From DTYU01 sp040756575 (GTDB lineage Bacteria; Bacillota; Desulfotomaculia; Desulfotomaculales; Ammonificaceae), in NCBI GenBank assembly GCA_040756575.1, contig JBFLYP010000005.1:60354-124353 (forward strand): a stretch of 64,000 nt of DNA, read 5' to 3'. Under the pieces are notes generated by a model. It worked only from the letters and a program-made list of their open reading frames with translations. It was not told where the DNA came from and ran no database searches. How positions within the stretch are numbered: the stretch's first letter is position 1; every line of letters starts with the position of its first letter. The translations under genes and the position numbers were made by a program. Positions 6,366 through 14,783 of this stretch are shown one piece after another.

Positions 6366-8411
6366 ATGATGCAGGCGCGTGACCTCTTCACCAAAAAAAG
6401 TGTCGTGATACTCATAATCGCTGGCATTTTGGCAGGCGGCTTGTCGGCTTACGCCACCCTAGGGAAAAAGAACGCTACCCGGTACCAGACGGCGAAAGCT
6501 GAGCGGGGAATGATTGTCAGCACGGTAACCGCCTCCGGGCAGGTTCTGGATTTAGATGTGGCGGAGGTAACGACTCAGGCAACGGGCGTTGTAAAGGAGC
6601 TTTACGTCAAGGAAGGAGATACGGTCCGGGCAGGAGATAAGCTGCTTACGCTTGAGCTTGATCAGGACGGAGTGACGGCGAAAGAAAAAGCCTGGGCTGC
6701 CTACCTCAGCGCCAAGGCCGACCTCGACGCGGCCGAACAGAACTCTCTTTCCGCCCAGGGAAGCATAAAAGCGGCGGAGATTGAATTGGAAAACGCGAAA
6801 CAGACGAAGCTTGCGCTTCAAAAGGAGCTTAAACTCGCGGAAGCATCTTTAATCGCAGCGCAGCGCGAGTGGGATGAGATTCAAAGCGGCTCCGGCGCCA
6901 GCGAGGCCCAGCGCAAACAGAAGGAACTGGCGTTCCAGGCGGCGCAGGATGCTTTGACCTTAGCCCGGCAGAGGTACGAAAACGCCGATAAAACTATAGA
7001 AAAGGCGGAGCTTAACCTTTCGCTGGCGCAGAAAAAGGCCGAGCAGGCTGCGCTCTCCTCAAGCCTGGAAGTCAAAGCGGCAGAGATTGAATTGGAAAAC
7101 GCGAAACAGACAAAATTGGCCCTTCAAAGAGAGGTCGAACTTGCGAAGGCATCTTTAGCCGGAGCGGAGGCGGAATGGGAGGCGGTTTGTGAAGACACCT
7201 ACGCCAGCGAAGCCGAGCGCAGACAGAAGTGGCTGGCCCTTCAAGCGGCGGAAAACGCTTTGGATTTGGCCGAGCAGAAGTACGAGAACGCCGACGAAGT
7301 CATAGAAAAGGCGGAACTCAACCTTTCACTGGCGCAGAAAAAGGCGGAGCAAGATGCGCAGTCGGAGGTGAAAGCGGCGGAGATTGAATTAGAAAACGCG
7401 AAACAGACAAAGCTTTCCCTTCAAAAAGAGCTTAAACTTGCGGAAGCATCTTTAATCGCAGCGCAGCACGAATGGAACGAGATCCAAAGCGGCTCCGGTA
7501 CGAGCGAGGCCGATCGCAAACAGAAGGAATTGGCGCTTCAGGCGGCGCAGGAGGCCCTGACCTTGGCGCAACGCAAGTACAAGAATGCGGACGATTCAAT
7601 AGAGAAGGCCGCACTGGAGCTTTCCATAGCAAAGCAAAAGGCTGAAAGCGGTTCCGATACGATTTCTAAAGCGGCGGCAAACGTCACTGTTGCCTGGGCG
7701 GCTTACGCAGCTACACTGCCGACGGTAACGGCACCGATGAGCGGAAAAATCATTGGTTTGAACGTGGTTGCGGGCGCGGCCGTTAAAAGCAGTTCGTCCG
7801 GCAGCGGTTCCTCTGCGGCGAGCACTTCTTCCGGCTGCAAGGTGGCGTCCATTCTGCTCGGTAATCTGCGCCTTGCGAGCTTTAACGTGTCTGAGGTAGA
7901 CATTCCCAAAATAAAGGTTGGTCAAAAAGCGACCATCACCGTCGACGCTTTGCCGGACAAGACTTTTACGGGAAAGGTGGTGGGAATCGACCGGACCGGC
8001 ACGGTAAACTCCGGTGTGACCAGCTATCCGGTCACTGTGCAGTTTGACACTCCGACAGACGAGGTCCTGCCGAATATGGCCGCCAATGCAAGCATTATTA
8101 CTGAAACCAGAGACAACGTACTTCTCATACCCTCAAGCTCCGTCAAAACCGTACAAGGAGAAACGGTGGTAACGGTTTTGAAGAGCGGTCAGGTTGAGCA
8201 GCGCCCGGTGGTGTTGGGTTTATACTCCGATACTCAGGTTGAGGTCGTCGATGGGCTTGCCGAGAATGACGAAGTGGTTGTCAGTATCATGTCCGGTAAC
8301 CAACAGAGTACGGGTTCGGCTTTCAGCGGCGGATTTGGCGGCGGGGCCTTTGGCGGAGGCGCCATGCGCCAGCTAGGCGGCGGACTCCCCGGCAGGAGAA
8401 GCTCACGGTAG
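6366..8411 (+). CDS. MacA/HlyD-type periplasmic adaptor with enlarged coiled coil
   Basis: This 681-residue membrane-fusion protein links an ABC efflux pump to export. An N-terminal anchor (about 11-31) is followed by a biotinyl-lipoyl half (VVKELYVKEGDTVRAGDKLLTLE, 75-98). A very long alpha-hairpin (about 100-440) contains three near-identical units of about 100 residues beginning near 136, 238 and 337. Then come the second lipoyl half (TVTAPMSGKI), a beta-barrel domain and a Gly-rich tail. Typical MacA proteins have about 370-400 residues; the excess comes from the triplicated hairpin. The start at 6366 has an alternative ATG at 6369. The ATPase and permease genes follow directly. Confidence 0.92.
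   Translation: MMQARDLFTKKSVVILIIAGILAGGLSAYATLGKKNATRYQTAKAERGMIVSTVTASGQVLDLDVAEVTTQATGVVKELYVKEGDTVRAGDKLLTLELDQDGVTAKEKAWAAYLSAKADLDAAEQNSLSAQGSIKAAEIELENAKQTKLALQKELKLAEASLIAAQREWDEIQSGSGASEAQRKQKELAFQAAQDALTLARQRYENADKTIEKAELNLSLAQKKAEQAALSSSLEVKAAEIELENAKQTKLALQREVELAKASLAGAEAEWEAVCEDTYASEAERRQKWLALQAAENALDLAEQKYENADEVIEKAELNLSLAQKKAEQDAQSEVKAAEIELENAKQTKLSLQKELKLAEASLIAAQHEWNEIQSGSGTSEADRKQKELALQAAQEALTLAQRKYKNADDSIEKAALELSIAKQKAESGSDTISKAAANVTVAWAAYAATLPTVTAPMSGKIIGLNVVAGAAVKSSSSGSGSSAASTSSGCKVASILLGNLRLASFNVSEVDIPKIKVGQKATITVDALPDKTFTGKVVGIDRTGTVNSGVTSYPVTVQFDTPTDEVLPNMAANASIITETRDNVLLIPSSSVKTVQGETVVTVLKSGQVEQRPVVLGLYSDTQVEVVDGLAENDEVVVSIMSGNQQSTGSAFSGGFGGGAFGGGAMRQLGGGLPGRRSSR
6769..7640 (+). 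repeat. Threefold internal repeat in the adaptor gene
   Basis: Three units of about 300 bases start near 6771, 7077 and 7374 (306 and 297 bases apart). Each begins GCGGCRGAGATTGAATT and ends in a segment encoding AELNLSLAQKKAE or its like. Repeats 1 and 3 are closer to each other (LKLAEASLIAAQ shared) than to repeat 2. Confidence 0.9.
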
Positions 8412-8428
8412 GGGGGAGAGAGCGGGCA

Positions 8429-9154
8429 ATGATCGAGGTCGAGCACATAAGTAAGATCTACCGCAATGACCATGTGGAGACGGTCGCGCTGGCGGACGTT
8501 TCTTTCCGGATTGAGCGGGGTGAGTTCGTCGCTGTCATGGGCCCCTCTGGAAGCGGAAAATCCACGCTGATGCATATCTTAGGGTGTCTCGACACACCTA
8601 CGGCCGGGACTTACGTCCTCGATGGGAAGGAAGTCGGCAGGCTCACCGACGACGAGCAAGCCCTAATCAGAAACAAAAAAATCGGTTTTGTTTTTCAGTC
8701 GTACAACCTGCTTCCCCGGTTGACCGCGCTTAGAAACGTGATGCTGCCGATGTCCTATGGAGGAATTCCAAAGGCCGAGCGGATTAAAAGGGCCAAAGAA
8801 CTGTTGGACAGGCTGGGATTAGGAGACAGGCTCGGGCATAAACCGAGCCAGCTCTCAGGAGGGCAGCAGCAAAGGGTAGCAATCGCCAGAGCGCTGGCGA
8901 TGAACCCACCGGTAATATTGGCCGATGAACCCACAGGTAATCTGGCGACAGCCCAGGGTGAGCGAATAATGGCCATATTTCGGGAGCTGAACAACCAGGG
9001 ACACACGATCGTCATGATTACGCACGAGCAACACATCGCCGCATACGCCGAAAGGATAATCTACATCCGCGACGGCAGGATCGCAGCCGATGATGGAAAT
9101 CATGCTCCGCGAGGGGCCGGCGACGGAAAGGGTGGCGACGATGGACCTGATTGA
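8429..9154 (+). CDS. ABC transporter ATP-binding protein (MacB/LolD type)
   Basis: This 241-residue ATPase energises the efflux or lipoprotein-type exporter. Walker A is GPSGSGKST (about 37-45), the Q-loop is FVFQSYNLLPRLTA, the signature LSGGQQQRVAIARAL, Walker B VILADEPTGN and the switch His is in ITHEQH. In most relatives the D-loop reads GNLD; here it is GNLATAQG, so the D-loop Asp is missing although everything else is intact. The ATG lies 17 bases after the adaptor gene behind GGGGGGAGAG. The 3' end overlaps the permease start by 14 bases. Confidence 0.95.
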   Translation: MIEVEHISKIYRNDHVETVALADVSFRIERGEFVAVMGPSGSGKSTLMHILGCLDTPTAGTYVLDGKEVGRLTDDEQALIRNKKIGFVFQSYNLLPRLTALRNVMLPMSYGGIPKAERIKRAKELLDRLGLGDRLGHKPSQLSGGQQQRVAIARALAMNPPVILADEPTGNLATAQGERIMAIFRELNNQGHTIVMITHEQHIAAYAERIIYIRDGRIAADDGNHAPRGAGDGKGGDDGPD

Positions 9155-10364
9155 AAGCGTATTGACAGCCCTTGAGGCCTTAATGCTCAATAAGATGCGT
9201 ACGGCGCTGGCGAGTCTCGGTATTGTGATCGGCATCGGTGCAGTCATCGCCTTGGTTTCCCTGGGTCAGTCGAGCCAGAAAGCCGTTGAAATGCAGATCC
9301 AATCGCTCGGGTCCAACCTGCTAACGGTTATGCCGGGTTCCCCGATGACCAGGGGCGTGCGGGGGGCGGCCGGCGCTGCGACAAGCCTGACTTATGAAGA
9401 CGCTCAAGCGATCGAGACCTCGGGCCAGGTTACTTCCGTTGCCAGTGTATCCGCCGAACTTTCCCAGCGGGCGCAGGTGGTTGCAGGCAGAAACAACACA
9501 AACACTCAGGTCCTGGGGACTACACCCGCCTACGCGGAAGTCCGGAAACTATCTTTGACCTCCGGAAGATATATATCGCAGCCGGACGTGGACAGCATGG
9601 CCAGGGTTGCGGTCGTAGGACCGGAGGTGGTTTCCGTTCTGTTTGGCGAGGGAGCGGATCCTGTCGGACAAACGCTCCGGATTAACGGCATAGCCCTGAG
9701 GATCATTGGCGTTACCGCCTCCAAAGGCGGAAGCGGTTTTATGAACCAGGACGACATTGTCTTTGTTCCCCTCACCACCGCCCAGAAACTGCTTTTCGGC
9801 TTGAATCACGTAACGTCCATTTCCGTCGCCGCAAAAAGCCAGGACGTTATGGAGCAGGCACGGACGGAAGTAGGATATCTTCTGCTCTCCCGGCACAAAC
9901 TGACGGACCCGGCGCAGGCCGACTTTAACATTATGTCGCAGGAAGACGTCCTGGGGGCTGCTTCACAGGTAACCGGCACGTTCACCGCGCTGCTCGCGGG
10001 GATTGCGATGATTTCCCTTCTGGTCGGCGGCATCGGCATTATGAACATCATGCTCGTAACCGTAGTCGAGCGTACGCGCGAAATAGGGCTTCGCAAATCC
10101 TTAGGGGCACGAAAGAAAGACATAATCGCTCAGTTTTTAATCGAGTCGAGCATTTTGACAGGTGTCGGCGGAATTTTGGGAATTGCCGCGGGCATATCCA
10201 CAGCATTTGTAACTTCAAAATTTATGAACCTGCCGTTTTCGGTGTCCTTGTGGGTGGTCTTGCTGTCGATCGGCGTTTCCTGCGGTGTCGGCATGATTTT
10301 TGGACTGTACCCGGCCAAAAAAGCGGCAGACTTATCGCCCATTGAGGCATTGCGGTTCGAGTAG
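9141..10364 (+). CDS. MacB-type ABC transporter permease (FtsX fold)
   Basis: This 407-residue permease has one TM helix at the N-terminus (after LNKMRTALASLGIVIGIGA), a large external MacB_PCD domain (about 45-275), then the three-helix FtsX domain with GGIGIMNIMLVTVVERTREIG, the coupling helix, and FGLYPAKKAADLSPIEALRFE at the end. The ATG at 9141 is chosen because the protein then starts at the conserved MDLIES.LTALEAL region; it overlaps the ATPase stop. Together with the adaptor and ATPase this forms a complete MacAB-like pump. The substrate (antimicrobial peptide, metal complex or lipid) cannot be deduced. Confidence 0.94.
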   Translation: MDLIESVLTALEALMLNKMRTALASLGIVIGIGAVIALVSLGQSSQKAVEMQIQSLGSNLLTVMPGSPMTRGVRGAAGAATSLTYEDAQAIETSGQVTSVASVSAELSQRAQVVAGRNNTNTQVLGTTPAYAEVRKLSLTSGRYISQPDVDSMARVAVVGPEVVSVLFGEGADPVGQTLRINGIALRIIGVTASKGGSGFMNQDDIVFVPLTTAQKLLFGLNHVTSISVAAKSQDVMEQARTEVGYLLLSRHKLTDPAQADFNIMSQEDVLGAASQVTGTFTALLAGIAMISLLVGGIGIMNIMLVTVVERTREIGLRKSLGARKKDIIAQFLIESSILTGVGGILGIAAGISTAFVTSKFMNLPFSVSLWVVLLSIGVSCGVGMIFGLYPAKKAADLSPIEALRFE

Positions 10365-10393
10365 GTTTTAGGAGATTTTAGGAGGTATGTTAC

Positions 10394-10831
10394 ATGACCG
10401 AGAAGATTAAAAAGGTTGCCTTGCCTCTGGTGATAGCATTGCTTGTGGGTGCAGGCGGGTTTTTTCTCGGAATGTGGTATCAAAAATCGCAGGCTGCGGG
10501 TTTGGGAAGGCCGGCAGGTCTATTCGGCAGTATGCGCGGAGCCGGCGGGACCGACGGTCTGCAGCGCAGGGCTTTTAATCCGGGGCAAGGAAGGCCGGTA
10601 GCCGGCGAAATTATTGAGAAAGACGAAAAGAGCATTACAATCAAACTCCAGGACGGCAGCTCAAAAATTGTGCTGTTGCCGGGCAACACGGAATTTAGAA
10701 AGACCACGGCCGGCTCGCAGGAGGATCTGAAGCAGGGCGAGAGAGTTTTCGTTGTCGGCAAGGAAAACTCCGACGGCAGCATTACTGCAAACACCGTGCA
10801 AATCGGAGCCTTTGGCCTACAGTACCGATAG
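10394..10831 (+). CDS. Membrane-anchored DUF5666-type protein
   Basis: This 145-residue protein begins at an ATG with TTAGGAGG 9 bases upstream. One TM helix (about 9-26) is followed by a Gly/Arg-rich linker and a small beta-rich domain (GEIIEKDEKSITIKLQDGSS ... GERVFVVGKENSDGSITANTVQIG) with the OB-like repeat of DUF5666. It is the last gene of the efflux operon, 29 bases after the permease, and is followed by a hairpin terminator. The domain probably sits outside the membrane near the pump. The exact role is unknown. Confidence 0.8.
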   Translation: MTEKIKKVALPLVIALLVGAGGFFLGMWYQKSQAAGLGRPAGLFGSMRGAGGTDGLQRRAFNPGQGRPVAGEIIEKDEKSITIKLQDGSSKIVLLPGNTEFRKTTAGSQEDLKQGERVFVVGKENSDGSITANTVQIGAFGLQYR

Positions 10832-10956
10832 GATCTCGGCCTCTTCCAGCTGACGCTTGGAAGAAGGGCCCCTTCCAGGGGCAAAAAAAGCAACGACATG
10901 TTCTCGATCACGGCACCCAAAGCTCCTAAACCGGCGCTTGAATGTTTTCGGGCACT

Positions 10957-10983
10957 GGCTCTCCAAGAGCCGCTTTTCTTTTC
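10957..10983 (+). terminator. Intrinsic terminator of the efflux operon
   Basis: GGCTCT (10957-10962), loop CCA and AGAGCC (10966-10971) form a short perfect stem followed by GCTTTTCTTTT. Confidence 0.6.
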
Positions 10984-11078
10984 CCAAGAGGAAATGCCTC
11001 GGGTTCGGGCTAATCCGGAGCCATCTCGGCCTTTCCTTAAAACGCTCCTATTATCCTGCAGCCTCCTGACCGGGATAA

Positions 11079-12392
11079 CTATCCCTGTGAGTATTCGAAG
11101 GGGGAACAATATGTGGTGCGGTCGTCCAACGCTTCCGATGATACAATCTTTGCTTGTTTGCTTTCTAAAAAATCTCGCAGCATCTTCAACGCTGCGTTTG
11201 CCGCCCCCTGCCGGACGGCGAAGCGCCTCCCGGGGAAGTTGAACCGCTTCACCTCTGTCCCGCCCGGAAATGCAGCCGCGATATATACAAGCCCTACCGG
11301 TTTTTCCGCGGTTCCTCCGGTCGGCCCGGCGATTCCGGTGATGCCCACACCGATATCGGCTTGCAGCCGCCTCTTTATTCCTTCCGCCATCGCTGCCGCG
11401 GTTTCCGGGCTGACGGCGCCCTTCTGCTGCAAGACCGCCGCCGGTACGTTCAGAACCTGCTCCTTAACGGCGTTCGCGTAAGCGACAACGCCCCCCTTAA
11501 AACAGGCTGAACTGCCGGAGACATCCGTAAGCCGCGCGGACACCAGGCCCCCGGTACAGGATTCTGCAAAAGCGACCGTATAACCGGCGTTGACGAGGAG
11601 CTTCACCACGGTTTCTTCGATCTTCTCTTCGTCAAACGCAAAAACATGCTCACCTAAGCGTCTATTAATCTCGGCTGCCATTTCCGCGACAAGCCGCTCC
11701 GCCTCGGCGGCGTCGCGCCCCTCGGCCGCGATTCTGATGTACACCTCGCCCGGTTTGGCGATGTAACCGATGCGGGGGTTACTCTGCTCCCCCAAGCCCT
11801 GCAGCCGCTCCTGTACGGCATACTCCGCAATGCCCGTCACCCTGAGAACACGGAACTTCAAGACGGTGTCGCGGGCTAATTTTTTGCTGAGAAAAGGGAC
11901 CACGTGGTCCGCAAACATCGGGATAAGCTCCCGGGGCGGCCCCGGCAAGACTACAACGATCCGGCCGTCTTTTTCGATAATGCATCCCGGAGCTGTACCG
12001 GTTGTATTAGGCAGGATCATGGCTCCTTCCGGGAAATAGGCCTGCCGGAAAATATTGTCCGGCACCGTCTGCCCACGTTTTTTGAAGTACTCTTCGATCC
12101 CCAAGCGTACGGTCTCGTTAACCACGAGGGGCAGCTCCAGGACGGCAGCGACCGCACGCATCGTCAAGTCGTCGCTCGTGGGACCGAGTCCGCCCGTCGT
12201 AATCACCAGGTCGGCCCGCCCGAGCGCCTCCCGGACGGCCCCCGTAAGCTCCGTCCAGTCGTCGCCCACCGTCGTGTGCCGAACAACCGGGATGCCCATC
12301 CCGGCAAGTTCTTGGCCGAGACACTGTGCGTGAGTATTCAAGATCTGTCCCAAGAGCAGCTCGGTTCCGGTAAAGACGATTTCTGCCCTCAT
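11079..12392 (-). CDS. cinA: CinA-family protein (NMN amidohydrolase / ADP-ribose pyrophosphatase)
   Basis: CinA proteins act in pyridine-nucleotide salvage and are linked to competence in some bacteria. The N-terminal MoCF/COG1058 domain (about 1-170) shows AEIVFTGTELLLGQ, TTGGLGPTSDD and GPPRELIPMF. The C-terminal CinA domain (about 260-420) shows AESCTGGLVSARLTDVSGSS, KGGVVAYAN and GITGIAGPTGG. It has 437 residues with an unusual tail of about 25 residues. The ATG at 12392 has AAGGTGA upstream and starts the fold; the frame extends to 12425 without conserved sequence. In relatives it neighbours pgsA and recA. Here pgsA is absent and recA is displaced by the efflux cassette. Confidence 0.95.
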   Translation of the reverse strand: MRAEIVFTGTELLLGQILNTHAQCLGQELAGMGIPVVRHTTVGDDWTELTGAVREALGRADLVITTGGLGPTSDDLTMRAVAAVLELPLVVNETVRLGIEEYFKKRGQTVPDNIFRQAYFPEGAMILPNTTGTAPGCIIEKDGRIVVVLPGPPRELIPMFADHVVPFLSKKLARDTVLKFRVLRVTGIAEYAVQERLQGLGEQSNPRIGYIAKPGEVYIRIAAEGRDAAEAERLVAEMAAEINRRLGEHVFAFDEEKIEETVVKLLVNAGYTVAFAESCTGGLVSARLTDVSGSSACFKGGVVAYANAVKEQVLNVPAAVLQQKGAVSPETAAAMAEGIKRRLQADIGVGITGIAGPTGGTAEKPVGLVYIAAAFPGGTEVKRFNFPGRRFAVRQGAANAALKMLRDFLESKQAKIVSSEALDDRTTYCSPFEYSQG

Positions 12393-12529
12393 CCGATTCA
12401 CCTTGTGTCTTGCTCTTCTTTTCACTTATTCGCTCAGTGCGGAACGAATCCCTCCCGCACCCAACGAAAAAGTTCTTCTCAAACGGTTAAATAAGGGTTA
12501 AATATGATACAAGGATCTACCGGCGGAAC

Positions 12530-14005
12530 TTACGCCGCTGAATCCTGTTGCAGCGCACGGAACTCATCGCCCGACAGGCGCTCATTTGTTAGCAGCCGCT
12601 CGGCGATCCGGGTAAGAACCGCCCGCATGGGCTTCAGGTATTCCCTGACCCGCTCCTCCTGGTCCTTCAAAACCCGGGAGAGCACCTGGTGCCGGACCTC
12701 ATCGGGAAGTTCGCTGACAGAGACTATCCCGAGTTCGGACATGCCCGCCCGCACCATTGTTTCCGCCACTACTACCGCCTGTTCGAAATCGTTGGTCGCA
12801 CCGGTGCTGCGGCTCCCAAATACGATCTCCTCGGCAACAGCTCCCGCTACCAAAACGGAAAGCTGGTTTTCAAGCTGCTCCTGGGTATAAAGGTAGTTAT
12901 CGTTTTCACTTTTTTGCCGGAAATACCCAAGCGCGCTGCCGCGCGGCGTTATGGTAAGAACGGTTACCGAACCAGGTTTGGCCTTTTCGCTTAATAACGC
13001 ATGCCCGGTTTCGTGAACCGCCACCCGCCAGAGTTCATCCCGCGTGGGGCGCCGGTCGAGCTTGTCCCCTAAGAGCACCTTCTCCACCGCTTCTGTGAAA
13101 TGGCGGTGGTGTATCTCACGCAAGCCCTCCCGCATGGCCAGGATGGCCGCCTCGTTAGCCAGGCTCTCGAGATGCGCGCCGGAGAAACCAAAGGTCTCCC
13201 GAGCAATCGTCTCCAGCTCCACGTCTGCGGCGAGAGGCTTGTTACGGGTATGCAGCCGTAGGATCTCTATCCTCCCCTCACGGTCCGGAAGCTCCACCCT
13301 GACCTGACGGTCAAACCTGCCGGGCCGCAAAAGCGCCGGGTCTAAAAGGTCGGCGCGGTTGGTAGCCGCTATTACCAGTGTGTGCACAACGTCATCGATT
13401 TTAATCCCGTCCATCTCCACCAGGAGCTGGTTTAGGGTCTGATCGTATTCGAGGTGACTGGTCACCTTTCCCCGCCGGGAGCCGAGGACGTCGATCTCGT
13501 CGATAAAGACAATGGCGTTGCGTTTTCCGCTCTGCTGCGCCTTCTCCCGCGCCGTCTGGAAGAGCCGGCGTACCCGCTGCGCCCCGACACCGGCGTACAT
13601 CTCCACGAACTCCGAGCCGCTCGCGGATACGAACGTTGCATCCGTATAACCGGCAGCCGCCCGCGCAAGCAGGGTTTTGCCGGTCCCCGGGGGACCGGTC
13701 AGCAGGATGCCTTTCAACGGCCTGATACCTAAGTGACGGACAAAATCATAGTTTTTAATAAAATCGAGCGCTTCGCGCAGTTCTTTAATGGCCGTAGCCT
13801 GTCCCCCCACGTCGGCAAAGGAAATCGTGGCCTCGCCGCTGCCCTCGTTTACTGCGAAGTTCTTGACCAACCCCTTAACCCGCGCAAAGTAATAAAAAGC
13901 ACCGGCCGCCGCCGCTAAGAGGATAAGCGGCCCGACGTTGTATCCGCTGGCCAAAAGGAAGATGATCAGCGCTATACCAAAGCCCAAACCGAGTTCCTTA
14001 TGCAT
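12530..14005 (-). CDS. Short FtsH-type AAA zinc protease
   Basis: This 491-residue ATP-dependent membrane protease has two adjacent TM helices (about 7-45) with no periplasmic domain between them, unlike classical FtsH (about 600 residues). The AAA module has Walker A GPPGTGKT, Walker B IVFIDEID and the second region of homology ATNRADLLDPALLRPGRFDR. The M41 domain has the zinc motif HETGH and the third ligand region TGATNDFEQA. The ATG at 14005 lies 8 bases after AAGGTGG. It overlaps the stop of the preceding membrane-protein gene by 8 bases, so the two are probably translated together. The main FtsH is presumably elsewhere in the genome. Confidence 0.93.
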   Translation of the reverse strand: MHKELGLGFGIALIIFLLASGYNVGPLILLAAAAGAFYYFARVKGLVKNFAVNEGSGEATISFADVGGQATAIKELREALDFIKNYDFVRHLGIRPLKGILLTGPPGTGKTLLARAAAGYTDATFVSASGSEFVEMYAGVGAQRVRRLFQTAREKAQQSGKRNAIVFIDEIDVLGSRRGKVTSHLEYDQTLNQLLVEMDGIKIDDVVHTLVIAATNRADLLDPALLRPGRFDRQVRVELPDREGRIEILRLHTRNKPLAADVELETIARETFGFSGAHLESLANEAAILAMREGLREIHHRHFTEAVEKVLLGDKLDRRPTRDELWRVAVHETGHALLSEKAKPGSVTVLTITPRGSALGYFRQKSENDNYLYTQEQLENQLSVLVAGAVAEEIVFGSRSTGATNDFEQAVVVAETMVRAGMSELGIVSVSELPDEVRHQVLSRVLKDQEERVREYLKPMRAVLTRIAERLLTNERLSGDEFRALQQDSAA

Positions 14006-14546
14006 AGGGGACACCACCTTCCGTTACCGTTTGGGGAGGATTGCGCGGAATGATCTCGGCCAGGAAGCGGTCTCCCCTCGTGAAAGTCAGGTAAACGTTT
14101 TCGCTGTCTATGTAAATCCGGGTTTCCGCTCCGGCCTCGCGGGCGTTTGCGCTGACCTCCGCTTCCATCTCTTTAAAGGAGCCCTGGACAAGCGCCTGAT
14201 AAACGGCAAACTGGCTGCGATAGAGCACCTCTTCCAGGCCGGCGTCCCGTTTGTCCGCTATCTTAATCACAAAACGCCTGCTGCCCAAAGCCTCGCTAAC
14301 CCGACGCTCCAGCTCCTTGTAAGTGGGCATCAGGTTATCCGGCGAACGAAGGTGAACGGTAACCACTATCTGCCCGTTCTGTTCTTCCGCCGTGAAATCC
14401 GCCACCTGGGGCTGCCCTCCCAGCGCCTGCTGCAGTGACTGCTGGTAGCCGTATTTCTCATACAGCCACTGTCCGCCGAAAAGACAGACAAGCCCTATCG
14501 CCAGGGCCACCAATACCGCTTTTATCCTCAAACCTTGCCAGATCAA
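13998..14546 (-). CDS. Membrane-anchored protein coupled to the FtsH-like protease
   Basis: This 182-residue protein of unknown family has a TM helix at about 9-28 and an external region of about 150 residues of mixed alpha/beta sequence. TTG at 14546 is chosen because GGGGGGAA lies a few bases upstream; a longer frame to 14642 is less supported. Its stop codon overlaps the start of the protease gene. Because that protease has lost the usual periplasmic domain, this protein could act as its external adaptor or inhibitor (compare HflK/HflC). That role is inference from position only. Confidence 0.75.
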   Translation of the reverse strand: MIWQGLRIKAVLVALAIGLVCLFGGQWLYEKYGYQQSLQQALGGQPQVADFTAEEQNGQIVVTVHLRSPDNLMPTYKELERRVSEALGSRRFVIKIADKRDAGLEEVLYRSQFAVYQALVQGSFKEMEAEVSANAREAGAETRIYIDSENVYLTFTRGDRFLAEIIPRNPPQTVTEGGVPYA

Positions 14547-14783
14547 CGCAATTCCCCCCGGAAATTTGCCGTAAAAAGCTAATCTGTATAAGTTAACTAA
14601 ACAGGCTCCCAGCCGGAAAACCAAAAGCTGGCGCCATTTCATTACTACGTTACGTGGCTTGCCGAATGGGCATTCTCACAAAACCCGTCTCTTTCCGGCA
14701 GCCGACCTCTGACATTTCAACATCTCATATCTCAATAATAAACTGCACCCGTAAATTATAGCATAAGGTACAGCCGGTTTTCC

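Noticed and set aside
10858..10877. TGGAAG/CTTCCA hairpin after the DUF5666 gene as a terminator
   Set aside because: It is followed by GGGGCAAAAAAA, not a T-run, on the plus strand, and the A-run lies on the wrong side for the minus strand. The stem at 10957 is a better terminator.
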